From an uncultured Lentisphaerota bacterium (GTDB taxonomy: Bacteria; Verrucomicrobiota; Lentisphaeria; Victivallales; GWF2-50-93), in contig CAIQLG010000368.1 of the NCBI GenBank assembly GCA_903872565.1, forward strand, positions 1 through 32,029: 32,029 bases of DNA, written 5' to 3'. This document shows positions 1-8,348 of the stretch, piece by piece. Within the stretch, counting starts at the first letter, position 1. The number at the start of each line of letters is the position of its first letter. The translations under genes and the position numbers were made by a program. A model generated the notes under the pieces. It ran no database searches, had not been told where the DNA came from, and saw only the letters and a list, made by a program, of their open reading frames with translations.

Positions 1-1
1 C

Positions 2-67
2 TACGAAATAATGGGAATTGATTTGACGAAATTGCCGAAACACACCGCAATTTTTAAAAAGATGTGA
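2..67 (+). CDS. 3' end of an unidentified gene (partial)
   Basis: The second frame is open from the window edge to a TGA at 65-67 and gives 21 residues ending in KLPKHTAIFKKM. The composition is protein-like and nothing competes on the other strand, so this may be the C-terminus of a gene that starts outside the window. Short basic tails like this are common in transposases, and the sequence just downstream (GTGCGGAAGTTGGGC, about 130-144) could be an insertion-sequence edge, but the family cannot be identified from 21 residues. Confidence 0.35.
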   Translation, partial: YEIMGIDLTKLPKHTAIFKKM

Positions 68-387
68 AGGGGACGTTGTGCCACCGTGGTACTTAAGTCC
101 TTGATAATCAACATGTCTTTTTTTAGGGTGCGGAAGTTGGGCTAAATTGCCTACTCTCATTGCGCCCTCAGTGTCGAGGATAACACCTTTCTCCTCCATG
201 CGAACCCTTCACCGTCAGAACGACCAAAGTCGCTCACAATCGCTTGAAACAGGGCAAAGTCAGCGGTCAGACTATATCTAACTGGTTAAACGATGTCAGG
301 AACCCAAGCGTATTTGCACCCGGGAGTTCCAGCATCCGTGGGAATCATATGATTCAACAATTTTGGGTCGAATCTTACTATAGTTCC
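68..387. other. Non-coding stretch, no recognised gene
   Basis: No open frame here has a ribosome binding site or a protein-like composition on either strand. A short imperfect palindrome (GTGCCACCGTGGTAC, about 78-92) and a T-run near 117-124 follow the partial gene and could belong to its 3' end or to a mobile-element edge. No tRNA-like cloverleaf was found. Confidence 0.4.
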
Positions 388-416
388 TTGACATAGAAGC
401 TTTAAGATGAAATTTA
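388..416 (+). promoter_or_regulatory. Possible promoter for the purO operon
   Basis: A perfect -35 hexamer TTGACA (388-393) is followed after 17 bases by AATTTA (411-416), a poor -10. Transcription would start near 424, about 50 bases before purO. The -35 is convincing and the -10 is not. Confidence 0.3.
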
Positions 417-473
417 ACATGTGAAACTGTTGCTTTATGCTTGTTTCGGCAAGAAATACAAGGAGCTATTATA

Positions 474-1109
474 ATGTACCTAGGAAGAATTGTTTCAGCT
501 GGAATGACGAAAAAAGGCGATTTCGCCGCCATCTACAGAGTCTCGTCACGATCCTTTCCCAACAGGGAGGCGAAAATATTGAAAGATTCAGTCTCCATAA
601 TACCAAAAGCCGGCTTCGAGGACGACATCAGAAAAAATCCCTATATCGCCTATAATTGTGCGAAAACCGCAAGAAACTTCGCAATTGTCTCGAATGGTTC
701 GCATACCGATCCAATAGCGGAAAAAATTGACGCTGGCCTGCCACCGAGAGACGCCCTGGCCTTGACACTCCTGACGATGGACTATGAGAAAGACTCCTAC
801 AACACCCCGAGAATTGCCACAGTTCTGAACCCGCACGGAAAAAGCGCCTTCCTCGGAATTGTCCGGAAAGATGCCCTCCTCGTCTCCGAAATCAGCCTCA
901 CTCCGGGAAGCCTCCACTATGTCTCGACATACGAGCACAATAGGATTTCAGATGATTACTGCGACAAAAATTTTGATGCTGCAAATGCGGACGAGGCATG
1001 TGAATACATCCTTTCCAAGGGAATCTTCGAGAACTTCGAGCATCCTGTCGCCTCGGTCTGCCTATGGTTCGGATCAAAAGGCCTTGAAATATCATCAAAG
1101 GCAGTCTAG
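474..1109 (+). CDS. purO: IMP cyclohydrolase, archaeal PurO type
   Basis: A 211-aa protein of the PurO/IMP_cyclohyd family. The family closes the ring of FAICAR to give IMP, the last step of de novo purine synthesis, in the cytoplasm. The N-terminus MYLGRIVSAG followed by YRVSSRSFPNR (residues 21-31) is the family signature, and the length matches the roughly 200 aa of archaeal PurO. The ATG at 474 is chosen because AGGAG lies 8 bases upstream; a TTG at 441 in the same frame has no such signal. Most bacteria perform this step with the C-terminal domain of PurH, so a stand-alone PurO is unusual, and the biochemical role in this organism is inferred. It is the first gene of a likely operon: the next gene starts 36 bases after its stop. 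Confidence 0.8.
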   Translation: MYLGRIVSAGMTKKGDFAAIYRVSSRSFPNREAKILKDSVSIIPKAGFEDDIRKNPYIAYNCAKTARNFAIVSNGSHTDPIAEKIDAGLPPRDALALTLLTMDYEKDSYNTPRIATVLNPHGKSAFLGIVRKDALLVSEISLTPGSLHYVSTYEHNRISDDYCDKNFDAANADEACEYILSKGIFENFEHPVASVCLWFGSKGLEISSKAV

Positions 1110-1144
1110 GTATTTAAATTAAGAGTCTTTTTAAAAAGGATTTT

Positions 1145-2125
1145 ATGACACCAAGAGAAATTGTCAGGAAAACAATCCTGTTTCAGGGCGCCGACAGACT
1201 CCCAATGGATTTCCCGGAAAAATATGGCAGTGATTTCGGATATGTGGGAATGGATCCTTCTCCAGACGCACGCGGACAGAACACAATAGACGAATGGGGC
1301 TGCCTCTGGCACAATATCGGCGTTTGCAGACTTGGCGAAGTAAGTGATTTCCCCATCAAAGACTGGAGCGTCATGAAAAAAATCAGAGTCCCCGACATAA
1401 AAGATCCAAAACGATGGGTTAATATCCGCGGGGCAAGAGAGCGCGCCGGAGACAAATTTCTCATGGGATGGGGGCTTTCGCTCTATGAGCGGGCCCACTT
1501 CCTGAGAGGACTTGAAAACATATGGTGTGACATTCACGAAAATCCGCAGGAACTTGGAAGGCTGATTGACATCCTTGTGGATATGAACCTGTACTCCATA
1601 GATAAATATGCAATGGAAAAAGCCGACGGCTATATGTTCTGTGACGACTGGGGTCTTCAGGAAAGGCTTATGATAAATCCTGATTCGTGGCGCGAGATAT
1701 GGAAGCCCAGATATGCAAAAGTCTACAAGGCGGCGCACAACGCAGGAATGCTCACATTCCTACACAGCTGCGGACATATCACAAGCATCCTCGACGACCT
1801 CATTGAAATCGGACTTGATGTCATCCAGATGGACCAGCAGGAAAATATGGGACTGGATCTCCTCGGAAAACGATTCGGGGGCAGAATAACTTTCTGGTGC
1901 CCAGTTGACATACAGACGACAATGGTCAATGGGACAAAAAATGAAATCAGAGCCTACTGCAAAAAACTTGTCACAACTCTGGGATGCCCAAATGGTGGTT
2001 TTATGCCCAAATGGTATGGCGATCCGAAAGGTGCGGGTCACACGGAAGAGGCCATAGATGTGATGTGCAGTGAATTCCTCAAACTGGGCGGAAAACTGAA
2101 AAATCTCAAATACAAATTTACATAA
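1145..2125 (+). CDS. URO-D superfamily protein (UroD/methyltransferase-like)
   Basis: A 326-aa protein with the TIM-barrel uroporphyrinogen decarboxylase fold. The N-terminal MTPREIVRKTILFQGADRLP is a typical family start. The motif HSCGH at residues 207-211, followed by an ILDDLIEIGLD helix, matches the URO-D/MtaA/CmuA branch that binds metal and acts on corrinoid or thiol methyl groups. True heme UroD proteins have different active-site surroundings, no other heme gene is nearby, and there is no corrinoid protein gene next to it, so the substrate is unknown. AAGGA four bases before the ATG supports this start. It lies between purO and a glycosyltransferase in one probable operon. Planctomycetes and Lentisphaerota carry many such paralogues, often with unassigned roles. 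Confidence 0.75.
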   Translation: MTPREIVRKTILFQGADRLPMDFPEKYGSDFGYVGMDPSPDARGQNTIDEWGCLWHNIGVCRLGEVSDFPIKDWSVMKKIRVPDIKDPKRWVNIRGARERAGDKFLMGWGLSLYERAHFLRGLENIWCDIHENPQELGRLIDILVDMNLYSIDKYAMEKADGYMFCDDWGLQERLMINPDSWREIWKPRYAKVYKAAHNAGMLTFLHSCGHITSILDDLIEIGLDVIQMDQQENMGLDLLGKRFGGRITFWCPVDIQTTMVNGTKNEIRAYCKKLVTTLGCPNGGFMPKWYGDPKGAGHTEEAIDVMCSEFLKLGGKLKNLKYKFT

Positions 2126-2139
2126 ATTCGTGGGAATTA

Positions 2140-4140
2140 GTGAAATTCGTGTCTAAAAATTGGGTTGGTGCCGCCGTCACAATAATTCTTTCGCTTCATT
2201 TCATCATGGCATTCACAAGTCTGACCCGTAAATCCCTAGTCTTCGATGAGCCTGCCCACATAGTCGGCGGCCTCAACTGCTGGAAAAACAATGACTATTC
2301 CATGACTCCGGACAACGGGCTTCTCCCTCAGAAAATCATCGCATTCCCCCTACTCTTCCTGAAAGCTGAAGTCCCTCCACCGGAATCAAGAGAATGGAAT
2401 GACAATGCTCCGGAGCAGATTCAGAAAAAACTTCTCTTCGGGGACTTCAAAGAAACCGGGAGAATCCTCTTTTCCGCGAGAACCGCAATCCTGTGCATTA
2501 GCGTTCTAACAGGCCTGGCCGTGTTTTTCATCTCCAGGAGCATCTTCGGAACTGCCGGGGGATTCGTGTCCCTCATCCTGTACAGTTTCTGCCCTTCAAT
2601 CCTGGCACATTCGAGATTTGCCACGTCCGATCTTGTCGCAACATCCACATTCCTGATGTCAGTATGGGCATTCTGGAGATTGCTCCACAAAATCAACATC
2701 CCAAACGTCCTTCTATCTTCAATATCACTCGCCTTCCTCTGTCTGTCGAAAATGTCCTTCTTCATCATCATTCCAGCATGTCTTGCTCTGATTTTGCTCA
2801 AGATGGCTGAAAAAACTCCTGTGATGATCTGTTCAAAATGGAAGAGAAGGGAACTTGACACCCAATCCGCCCAGCTCAAGACTTTCATCTGCCTCATAGT
2901 TGTAAATATCCTCCTTGTCACGGCAATCATCTGGGCGTTTTACGGATTCAGATATGAGATGCACCCCAAGGTAAGCTTGGTAAACAAGGCCAGCATCGAG
3001 CGGAACTGGAACAATCTGATCGTGAAAACTGGAACTGTTGGCAAAATTGCGAATTTCGCAAGGGAGAAACAGATTCTTCCAGAAGCCTTCATCTACGGAT
3101 TCCTTTCCGTCTATCAGTATTCCAAACACAGATATTCGTTCATGAACGGAGAATTAAGCGAGACTGGCTGGTGGACGTTCTTCCCATACGCTTTTCTTAC
3201 AAAGACTCCTGTCCCATTCTTCATAATCCTGATACTTGCGATTTTCGCAATCCGAAGAAAACCTTCTCATGCAGAGAGAAATGAAGTCGAAAATTCCAAC
3301 GGATCACTCTTCGGCAAATTTCACGACATCTTACCATATCTTGTTTTCATAATAATCTACTTTCTATTCGCGGTCGTAAGCAAAATCAACATCGGCCATC
3401 GCCACATTCTGCCAATCTATCCGCCTCTTTTTATCATCTGCGGCGGCATCTCGTATCTTTTTGCCTCAAATGCCACAGACATCATAAGGAAACTAAGACT
3501 TCCCGCAATACTCCTTGTCGCATGGTTCTGCCTCGACTCTCTTTCCGCCTGGCCAGATTATCTCTCGTATTTCAACAGATTGGCTGGCGGCCCTGAAAAC
3601 GGCTACAAACATCTCGTTGACAGCTCGCTCGACTGGGGACAGGATCTTTCCAATGTCAATCCCACCCTTGAAAAACACAAGGAATTGAACAGCAAAAATT
3701 TATATATATCATATTTCGGGGTTGACATCCCTGAAAGGTTCAGTATACAGGCGAAAATCCTGCCGGGCTACCATCTTTTCGACAGAAAAAGCCTCTTCCG
3801 GCTGGAGGAGGGAACATACATCATCAGTGCCACAATGCTTCAGATGGTATATTTCGCGGAAATGTTATATAACGAAACCGGACTGGTTAATTCGCAGCTC
3901 GACGAGGAACTATTTGTCAAGTCCAGAGATGCCGCCGAACATGAAATCAGCAAATTTGGCGGAAATCCGGACGCAAACCACGAGCCCTCGAAGGATTATA
4001 GGATCTACAATATGCTCAGGTTCGCTAAACTCTACATCTATTTGAGAGACAGAAAACCGGATGCATCCGTGGGACATTCAATGCTGGTATTCAAACTCTC
4101 AAGCAAGGAAGTAAAAGAAGCTTTAAGCCCTTCACCATGA
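2140..4140 (+). CDS. GT39-like polytopic membrane glycosyltransferase
   Basis: A 666-aa integral membrane protein with about ten to twelve hydrophobic helices. The first (residues about 9-28) is followed by FDEPAH, whose acidic pair D36-E37 sits where the catalytic acidic residues of PMT/ArnT-type GT39 enzymes lie, in the first outer loop. A late loop carries GYKHLVDSSLDWGQDL, a motif I recognise from GT39-like proteins of PVC bacteria. Such enzymes move a sugar from a polyprenyl-phosphate carrier to a protein or lipid on the outer face of the membrane; donor and acceptor are unknown here. The start is a GTG with a weak GGGAA, 14 bases after the preceding stop, suggesting translational coupling; a second GTG at 2149 is a possible alternative. 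The C-terminal 180 residues are soluble and probably extracytoplasmic. Confidence 0.75.
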   Translation: MKFVSKNWVGAAVTIILSLHFIMAFTSLTRKSLVFDEPAHIVGGLNCWKNNDYSMTPDNGLLPQKIIAFPLLFLKAEVPPPESREWNDNAPEQIQKKLLFGDFKETGRILFSARTAILCISVLTGLAVFFISRSIFGTAGGFVSLILYSFCPSILAHSRFATSDLVATSTFLMSVWAFWRLLHKINIPNVLLSSISLAFLCLSKMSFFIIIPACLALILLKMAEKTPVMICSKWKRRELDTQSAQLKTFICLIVVNILLVTAIIWAFYGFRYEMHPKVSLVNKASIERNWNNLIVKTGTVGKIANFAREKQILPEAFIYGFLSVYQYSKHRYSFMNGELSETGWWTFFPYAFLTKTPVPFFIILILAIFAIRRKPSHAERNEVENSNGSLFGKFHDILPYLVFIIIYFLFAVVSKINIGHRHILPIYPPLFIICGGISYLFASNATDIIRKLRLPAILLVAWFCLDSLSAWPDYLSYFNRLAGGPENGYKHLVDSSLDWGQDLSNVNPTLEKHKELNSKNLYISYFGVDIPERFSIQAKILPGYHLFDRKSLFRLEEGTYIISATMLQMVYFAEMLYNETGLVNSQLDEELFVKSRDAAEHEISKFGGNPDANHEPSKDYRIYNMLRFAKLYIYLRDRKPDASVGHSMLVFKLSSKEVKEALSPSP

Positions 4141-4316
4141 GCAGGACTTGACCACCAACACGGACATAGCCTTGACCGGAGACACCTATCTGTCCATTGC
4201 TCGCAAAGCAAACGATGGTGGCTGTTATTTTTGGGGGATCTCCTACAGGCAAAGCCTGAACAATATAAGCGGTTGATTAATTTTCAGCTCACGACTACCG
4301 TTTAAACCAAAAAAAA
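4141..4316. other. Convergent intergenic region, no clear element
   Basis: This gap separates the + strand glycosyltransferase from the minus-strand secG. No strong terminator hairpin is visible. The only terminator-like trait is the run of eight T that overlaps and directly follows the secG stop on the minus strand, without a clear stem before it. Confidence 0.4.
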
Positions 4317-4832
4317 TCATTTCCCGGCTGGAGGCGGCGTATCTTTGCTGCCTTCCGGCTTTGCAGGGGGGGGAGCCTGTTCCTTCTTATCGCCAGCTGG
4401 CGGATTAGTCTTATCGACGGGTTTTTCCACCTTGGTCATCTTTATCGTACCGCCTGGAACCTTTACTGTTCCGTCTGGCAGAGCTTCAGTGTTCACGGCA
4501 TTCTGCTTTCCATTCTTTTCGGCTGCAGTCTTGTCTACTGGATCAGTCTTGAAAAGTTCCGGATTAATCTCGGGAAGCCCCTTCTTTGGAGCACTTCTAT
4601 GGCCGGAGATGACTGTAAGCGAAAGAGTTACGACTAGAAATGTCGTGGCGAGAATAACGGTCAGCTTCGTCAGATGGCCAGCCGCATGGGCACCGAACAC
4701 GGACTCGCCCATTCCGCCAAAGGAGGACCCGAATCCTCCATCCTTGGTTTTTTGTACCAGTATCAGTGGAATCAGCAGAAGAGCCACGATTACATCCAGA
4801 GCCGTCAAAACCCAAATCACTATGTCGAGCAT
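4317..4832 (-). CDS. secG: Protein translocase subunit SecG with a long C-terminal tail
   Basis: A 171-aa SecG, a small subunit of the SecYEG channel that helps SecA-driven export. Two membrane helices (residues about 4-26 and 54-78) flank the cytoplasmic loop with GGFGSSFGGMGE, the SecG signature. The family is usually 70-120 aa. Here about 90 extra residues follow the second helix, rich in Lys, Pro and Asp/Glu, with repeated KPEG/PPPAGK-like turns, probably disordered. AAGGTG five bases before the ATG supports the start. It lies 32 bases downstream of tpiA on the same strand, in the conserved gap-pgk-tpiA-secG order. The heavy supply of exported proteins in this window fits an active Sec pathway. 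Confidence 0.92.
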   Translation of the reverse strand: MLDIVIWVLTALDVIVALLLIPLILVQKTKDGGFGSSFGGMGESVFGAHAAGHLTKLTVILATTFLVVTLSLTVISGHRSAPKKGLPEINPELFKTDPVDKTAAEKNGKQNAVNTEALPDGTVKVPGGTIKMTKVEKPVDKTNPPAGDKKEQAPPPAKPEGSKDTPPPAGK

Positions 4833-4864
4833 ATTTTCACCTTTTGATTGTTTTTATAGTAAAG

Positions 4865-5641
4865 TTATTCAGTTGCAACTTGCAACGCATTTTTTATAAG
4901 TTCCGCGAAGCCGACAGGATCGAGGCTTGCTCCGCCTACCAGCGCACCGTCTATGTCCGGCATCGCCATAAGTTCCCCCGAGTTGGCCGCCTTCACCGAT
5001 CCGCCGTATTGAATTATAACATGGGCGGCAGTTTTGGCACCATAAGTTTCGGATATGATCTTTCGGATGAAAGCATGCACTTCCTGCGCCTGTTCCGGAG
5101 TAGCAGTCTTGCCTGTCCCGATCGCCCATATGGGCTCGTATGCTATGGTCGTCTTCAGCATATCTTCCTTGCTTATACCCGCAAAACTTCCCTTCATCTG
5201 GGCCTGTATCACTTCAAATGTCTTGTTGGCTTCCCGCTCCTCAAGGGTCTCACCTATGCAGATGATCGGTAAAAGCCCCGACTGGAGCGCTCTATTGGCC
5301 TTTAATGAGACAACTTCATCCGTCTCGCCGAAATACTGCCTTCTCTCGCTGTGTCCCACTATCACATATTTGACATTTAAATCGCGCAACATGGCGGCAG
5401 AGACTTCGCCGGTATAGGCTCCGGACTCCACTTCCGAAAGATTCTGAGCGCCTAGTTCGACACCAGTGTTTTCGAGTATCAATGATACGCGGTCAAGTGC
5501 CGTAAAAGGCGGACACAATGCAATATTTATCTTGCCAGCCACACCCAACGCGAGATCAATGAACTTGCTCACGTCTTCCGCAGCTTCGGAAGCAGTCTTG
5601 TTCATCTTCCAGTTGCCAGCTATGAAAAGTTTTCTTGACAT
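4865..5641 (-). CDS. tpiA: Triosephosphate isomerase
   Basis: A 258-aa TIM, interconverting dihydroxyacetone phosphate and glyceraldehyde 3-phosphate in glycolysis. All landmarks are present: N10 and K12 in GNWKMN, the electrophile H97 in VGHSERR, the base E169 in AYEPIWAIGTGKTA with the flexible loop after it, and the phosphate-binding GGSV and GALVGGASL near the end. Length is normal. The ATG at 5639-5641 is preferred over an upstream TTG at 5656 because GGAGGA sits seven bases before it and the TTG would overlap that site. pgk lies upstream behind a strong terminator, secG 32 bases downstream, so tpiA and secG probably share a transcript. No convincing promoter of its own was found in the 78-base gap. 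Confidence 0.97.
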   Translation of the reverse strand: MSRKLFIAGNWKMNKTASEAAEDVSKFIDLALGVAGKINIALCPPFTALDRVSLILENTGVELGAQNLSEVESGAYTGEVSAAMLRDLNVKYVIVGHSERRQYFGETDEVVSLKANRALQSGLLPIICIGETLEEREANKTFEVIQAQMKGSFAGISKEDMLKTTIAYEPIWAIGTGKTATPEQAQEVHAFIRKIISETYGAKTAAHVIIQYGGSVKAANSGELMAMPDIDGALVGGASLDPVGFAELIKNALQVATE

Positions 5642-5719
5642 AGTAAATTCCTCCAATTATAGTTCCCGAACGAATACCATAGACTCTCAATCACTCCAAT
5701 TCCATATCTGTAAAGGAAA

Positions 5720-5749
5720 AAACTGCGGATTTCGCAAAATCCGCAGTTT
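5720..5749 (-). terminator. Strong hairpin terminator after pgk
   Basis: A perfect 13-bp stem (5720-5732 with 5737-5749) closes a four-base loop. On the minus strand it ends in a run of T and lies 27 bases after the pgk stop. T-rich sequence also follows it on the + strand, so it could work in both directions. It separates pgk from tpiA, although the gene order suggests an original operon. Confidence 0.85.
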
Positions 5750-5776
5750 CCCTATATTTTTTTGCCCTGCAAAAAT

Positions 5777-7000
5777 TTATTTGTCGTTGAGAGCGACAAC
5801 TCCCGGCAGCTTCCTGCCTTCGAGCAGTTCAAGGGATGCACCGCCGCCAGTCGAAATATGCGTCATCTTGTCTGCAAGTTTGCTCTGGTTGACAGCCGCG
5901 ACCGAGTCCCCACCGCCGATTACGCTGACAGCCCCCTTCTGGGTCGCATCGGCGACAGCCTTGCAGATTCCGAGGGTTCCCTGCGCAAAATTCGGCATCT
6001 CGAAACAGCCCATGGGGCCGTTCCAGACTATTGTCTTGGCCTTTGCGACAACTGCGACATATTCCGCCACCGTCTTCGGTCCGATGTCGAGCGCCATCCA
6101 ATCCGCCGGAACATCGTTTTCGACAGTCTTTATCTGTGCGGCATTGTCGAACTTGTCCGCAATGACATTATCAACGGGAAGCATGAAATTCATTTTTTTC
6201 TGTTTCGCGAGAGCCATTATTTCCTTTGCAGTGTCAATGAGTTCCAATTCGCAGAGGGATTTCCCGACTTCGTGTCCCTGCGCCTTCAAAAATGTGTATG
6301 CCATTCCGCCGCCGACGAGAAGACTGTCGCATTTCTCTATCAGAGCTTTCAGTACTGCAAGCTTGTCGGAAACCTTTGCGCCGCCGATGATCGCAATGAA
6401 TGGGCGCACAGGATTGTCAATTGCCTGTCCAAGATACTGAATTTCCTTCTCCATCAGAAATCCGGCCACAGACACGGGAATGTATTTGCAGATGAGCGCC
6501 GTCGAGCCGTGAGCGCGATGTGCCGATCCGAAAGCGTCGTTTACGAAAATCTCGCCGAGCTTTGCAAGCTCCTTCGCGAAATCATTCATCGTCTTCTTGT
6601 CCTCGTCGGTCTTTGCCTTCATGTCCTCGGCCTTGTGGAATCTTGTGTTCTCGCAGACAAGGACTTCGCCGGGCTTGAGAGATTTCGCCATGGAGACAGC
6701 CTGATCTCCGATGCAGTCAGATGCAAATTTGACTTCTTTCCCGAGAAGTTCGCCAAGACGGACGGCGGTCGGCTTGAGACTGAATTCAGATTTGACTTCC
6801 CCGTCCGGCCTGCCAAGATGGCTTAGCAGGACAAGCGATGCGCCTTTGTCAAGCACATATTTTATTGTCGGAAGCGCCGCCTTGATCCTTGTATCGTCCT
6901 TGATTTTCCCTTCTTTGACGGGAACGTTGAAATCAACACGCATCACGACTCTCTTGCCTTTAAGCTCCACATCCCTGACTGATTTCTTGTTGAAACTCAT
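5777..7000 (-). CDS. pgk: Phosphoglycerate kinase
   Basis: A 407-aa PGK, transferring the acyl phosphate of 1,3-bisphosphoglycerate to ADP in glycolysis. Domain 1 has RVDFNVP, SHLGRPDG and DAFGSAHRAH, the substrate-binding basic and Asp residues. Domain 2 has the nucleotide-site motifs GGAKVSDK, WNGPMGCFE, GGGDSVAAV and STGGGASLE. Length is typical. The ATG at 6998-7000 is used because GGAGGAT lies five bases before it; an in-frame ATG at 7012 would overlap that site. It has its own promoter (7039-7066) and terminator (5720-5749), so it is probably transcribed alone even though gap, tpiA and secG share its strand and classical gene order. Confidence 0.97.
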   Translation of the reverse strand: MSFNKKSVRDVELKGKRVVMRVDFNVPVKEGKIKDDTRIKAALPTIKYVLDKGASLVLLSHLGRPDGEVKSEFSLKPTAVRLGELLGKEVKFASDCIGDQAVSMAKSLKPGEVLVCENTRFHKAEDMKAKTDEDKKTMNDFAKELAKLGEIFVNDAFGSAHRAHGSTALICKYIPVSVAGFLMEKEIQYLGQAIDNPVRPFIAIIGGAKVSDKLAVLKALIEKCDSLLVGGGMAYTFLKAQGHEVGKSLCELELIDTAKEIMALAKQKKMNFMLPVDNVIADKFDNAAQIKTVENDVPADWMALDIGPKTVAEYVAVVAKAKTIVWNGPMGCFEMPNFAQGTLGICKAVADATQKGAVSVIGGGDSVAAVNQSKLADKMTHISTGGGASLELLEGRKLPGVVALNDK

Positions 7001-7038
7001 TTTATCCTCCATAAATTAATTTTTGATTGCAGGCCGGT

Positions 7039-7066
7039 AATATATTTTAATTTTCCCGATTATCAA
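7039..7066 (-). promoter_or_regulatory. Probable sigma70-type promoter of pgk
   Basis: Read on the minus strand: TTGATA (7061-7066), 16 bases, TATATT (7039-7044). The start point would be near 7032, about 31 bases before the ATG. The same arrangement precedes gap and gnd in this window. Confidence 0.55.
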
Positions 7067-7131
7067 TAATGATTGTTGAAAAATCGAACGACAGGTAAGA
7101 TATAAGTTTTTATGTAATGATTTGAAATAAA

Positions 7132-7197
7132 AGTAGGCCAAGTCTCGATGAGACTGGCATTTTTGTGGCGGCTTCATCGAAGCCAGCCCTACTTCAA
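7132..7197. repeat. Nested palindromic repeat, copy 1 (short form)
   Basis: A 66-bp element bounded by AGTAGG and CCTACT in inverted orientation. Inside are two hairpins: CCAAGTCTC/GAGACTGG and GGCGGCTTC/GAAGCCAGCC with an ATC loop. A longer copy lies at 8009-8110 in the same orientation. The rest of the pgk upstream gap (7067-7131 and 7198-7265) is AT-rich with no gene seen. It looks like a non-autonomous interspersed palindrome, origin unknown. Confidence 0.75.
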
Positions 7198-7265
7198 TTC
7201 GCAAAATAATGCTACCCCACCTCAACTTAACGGTTAAGATAAAGATGGAACTTGAGCCTAAAAAC

Positions 7266-7294
7266 TTGCTTCCCGACCTCTCGCACATTAGATT
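7266..7294 (+). promoter_or_regulatory. Promoter-like block upstream of the 7419 gene
   Basis: TTGCTT (7266-7271), 17 bases, TAGATT (7289-7294), continuing into TTAATTACAT. Nearly the same sequence and exactly the same spacing recur at 8922-8950 before another small exported-protein gene, which strengthens both as regulatory sites. The leader to the ATG would be about 115 bases. Confidence 0.5.
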
Positions 7295-7418
7295 TTAATT
7301 ACATCTACAACAGAGTTAGAAACAAAGAGGAAATTTGGGAATCGAAAATCCGGTAAACCCGCGGATTATTCCGCAAAAGCGACAAGTCCTCAATAACAAG
7401 TTCAGAAGGAGGATAATC

Positions 7419-7850
7419 ATGAAAAACATCATAGCAGCACTCGTCCTGTTAACAGCACTAACCTCACTTGCAGGAAAAAATGGTTGTGTGTTCAGTTGTA
7501 GCTTACCAGACAAGTCAGATTTGACGTTCGAAATCAATTTTGACGAGAAGGATCAATGGAACTCGTCAACAACGGAACCTCCGCTGTCGCCTAAGAAGGC
7601 CAAAGACCTTGCCGTCGATTTCCTTAAACGGGATCCCTTTGGTTACAAGATGACTGGATGGTCGGTCTCAGAAATCAGATTGTCGCGGGAGTCTGGGGAC
7701 AAAAAAACAGAATACTGGGTTTACGTAATTACTTTTGAAGACAAACAAGACAAGATTAGCGTTGAGGGTATACCGAATGTGATTATCCCAGTCAGGATGG
7801 ACGGATCAATCCCTAAACCCAAGATTAGGAAACCTGAAGAAACCAAATGA
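7419..7850 (+). CDS. Small exported protein of unknown function
   Basis: A 143-aa protein. Residues 1-18 (MKNIIAALVLLTALTSLA) form a Sec signal peptide with a likely cleavage after SLA. The mature part is hydrophilic. It has LSPKKAKDLAVDFLKRDPFG, resembling the first helix of PepSY-like modules, followed by strands around YWVYVITFED and IPNVIIPVRMDGSI, and a basic tail. I cannot assign a family with confidence; PepSY-like is a fold-level guess. The ATG at 7419 is certain from AAGGAGGA five bases upstream; the frame is also open further upstream but without a site. It lies on the strand opposite to gap and pgk, between them, after a repeated promoter-like block. Confidence 0.75.
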   Translation: MKNIIAALVLLTALTSLAGKNGCVFSCSLPDKSDLTFEINFDEKDQWNSSTTEPPLSPKKAKDLAVDFLKRDPFGYKMTGWSVSEIRLSRESGDKKTEYWVYVITFEDKQDKISVEGIPNVIIPVRMDGSIPKPKIRKPEETK

Positions 7851-7930
7851 TTCTGAACCATAGACCTATCCGTCAGAAAGGTGGCGGATAATTTTAGCCG
7901 TTCCCAGAAAAACGTACCAGACATTTCCGA

Positions 7931-7970
7931 GGGCTGAAGGCCAGAAATTCCTCAGCCTAGGCTACAGGCC
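7931..7970. repeat. Degenerate GGCTGAAGGCC-type repeat
   Basis: GGGCTGAAGGCC (7931-7942) is followed by CTCAGCCTAGGCTACAGGCC (7951-7970). This resembles a short interspersed motif (GGCTGAAGGCC...CTCAGCCC) that I recall from many PVC and planctomycete genomes. The 7851-8008 gap otherwise shows nothing recognisable. Confidence 0.4.
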
Positions 7971-8008
7971 TATTATATGCATTTTCTACATACAGCAGAT
8001 TGCCAAAA

Positions 8009-8110
8009 AGTAGGCCAAGTCTCGACCTGTCCCTCATAGTACCGCGAATGCGGGACGACGTGGGATGAGACTTGGCTTGGCTGGCTTCATCGAAGCCAGC
8101 CCTACTTCAA
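8009..8110. repeat. Nested palindromic repeat, copy 2 (extended form)
   Basis: This has the same ends and right half as 7132-7197 but is about 36 bp longer. CCAAGTCTC (8015-8023) pairs with GAGACTTGG (8067-8075), and the loop between them has gained sequence that itself folds (GTCCC/GGGAC). The right hairpin is perfect: GGCTGGCTTC (8079-8088), loop ATC, GAAGCCAGCC (8092-8101). From 8111 to 8348 no gene was recognised. Confidence 0.75.
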
Positions 8111-8348
8111 TAACCAAAATAAGGCACAATCAAGCGCTGAAAATGCGAAATAAAATTGCGGATTTCGCAACGGCAAAACCTATTCTACGCCTAAAGGCAA
8201 TATTTTACGTCTTGAGCTATTTTGCTTTGATTTGCCTATTCTTTTCTTTTGGCAATCAATAAGATAGTCAATATATTTGTCCGGACTGTTTTTAAATCTC
8301 TTGGAAATTGCCGTCCTGACGTTTCGTGTTTCCGTTACGATCAGAGAT

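Noticed and set aside
5642-5719. A promoter for tpiA
   Set aside because: A TATAAT exists on the minus strand but lies directly against the ribosome binding site, with no -35 at a usable distance.
5466-6826. Long + strand frames of 324 and 354 codons opposite tpiA and pgk
   Set aside because: They run antisense to genes with complete catalytic motifs and show no domain of their own. The length is due to codon bias of the opposite strand.
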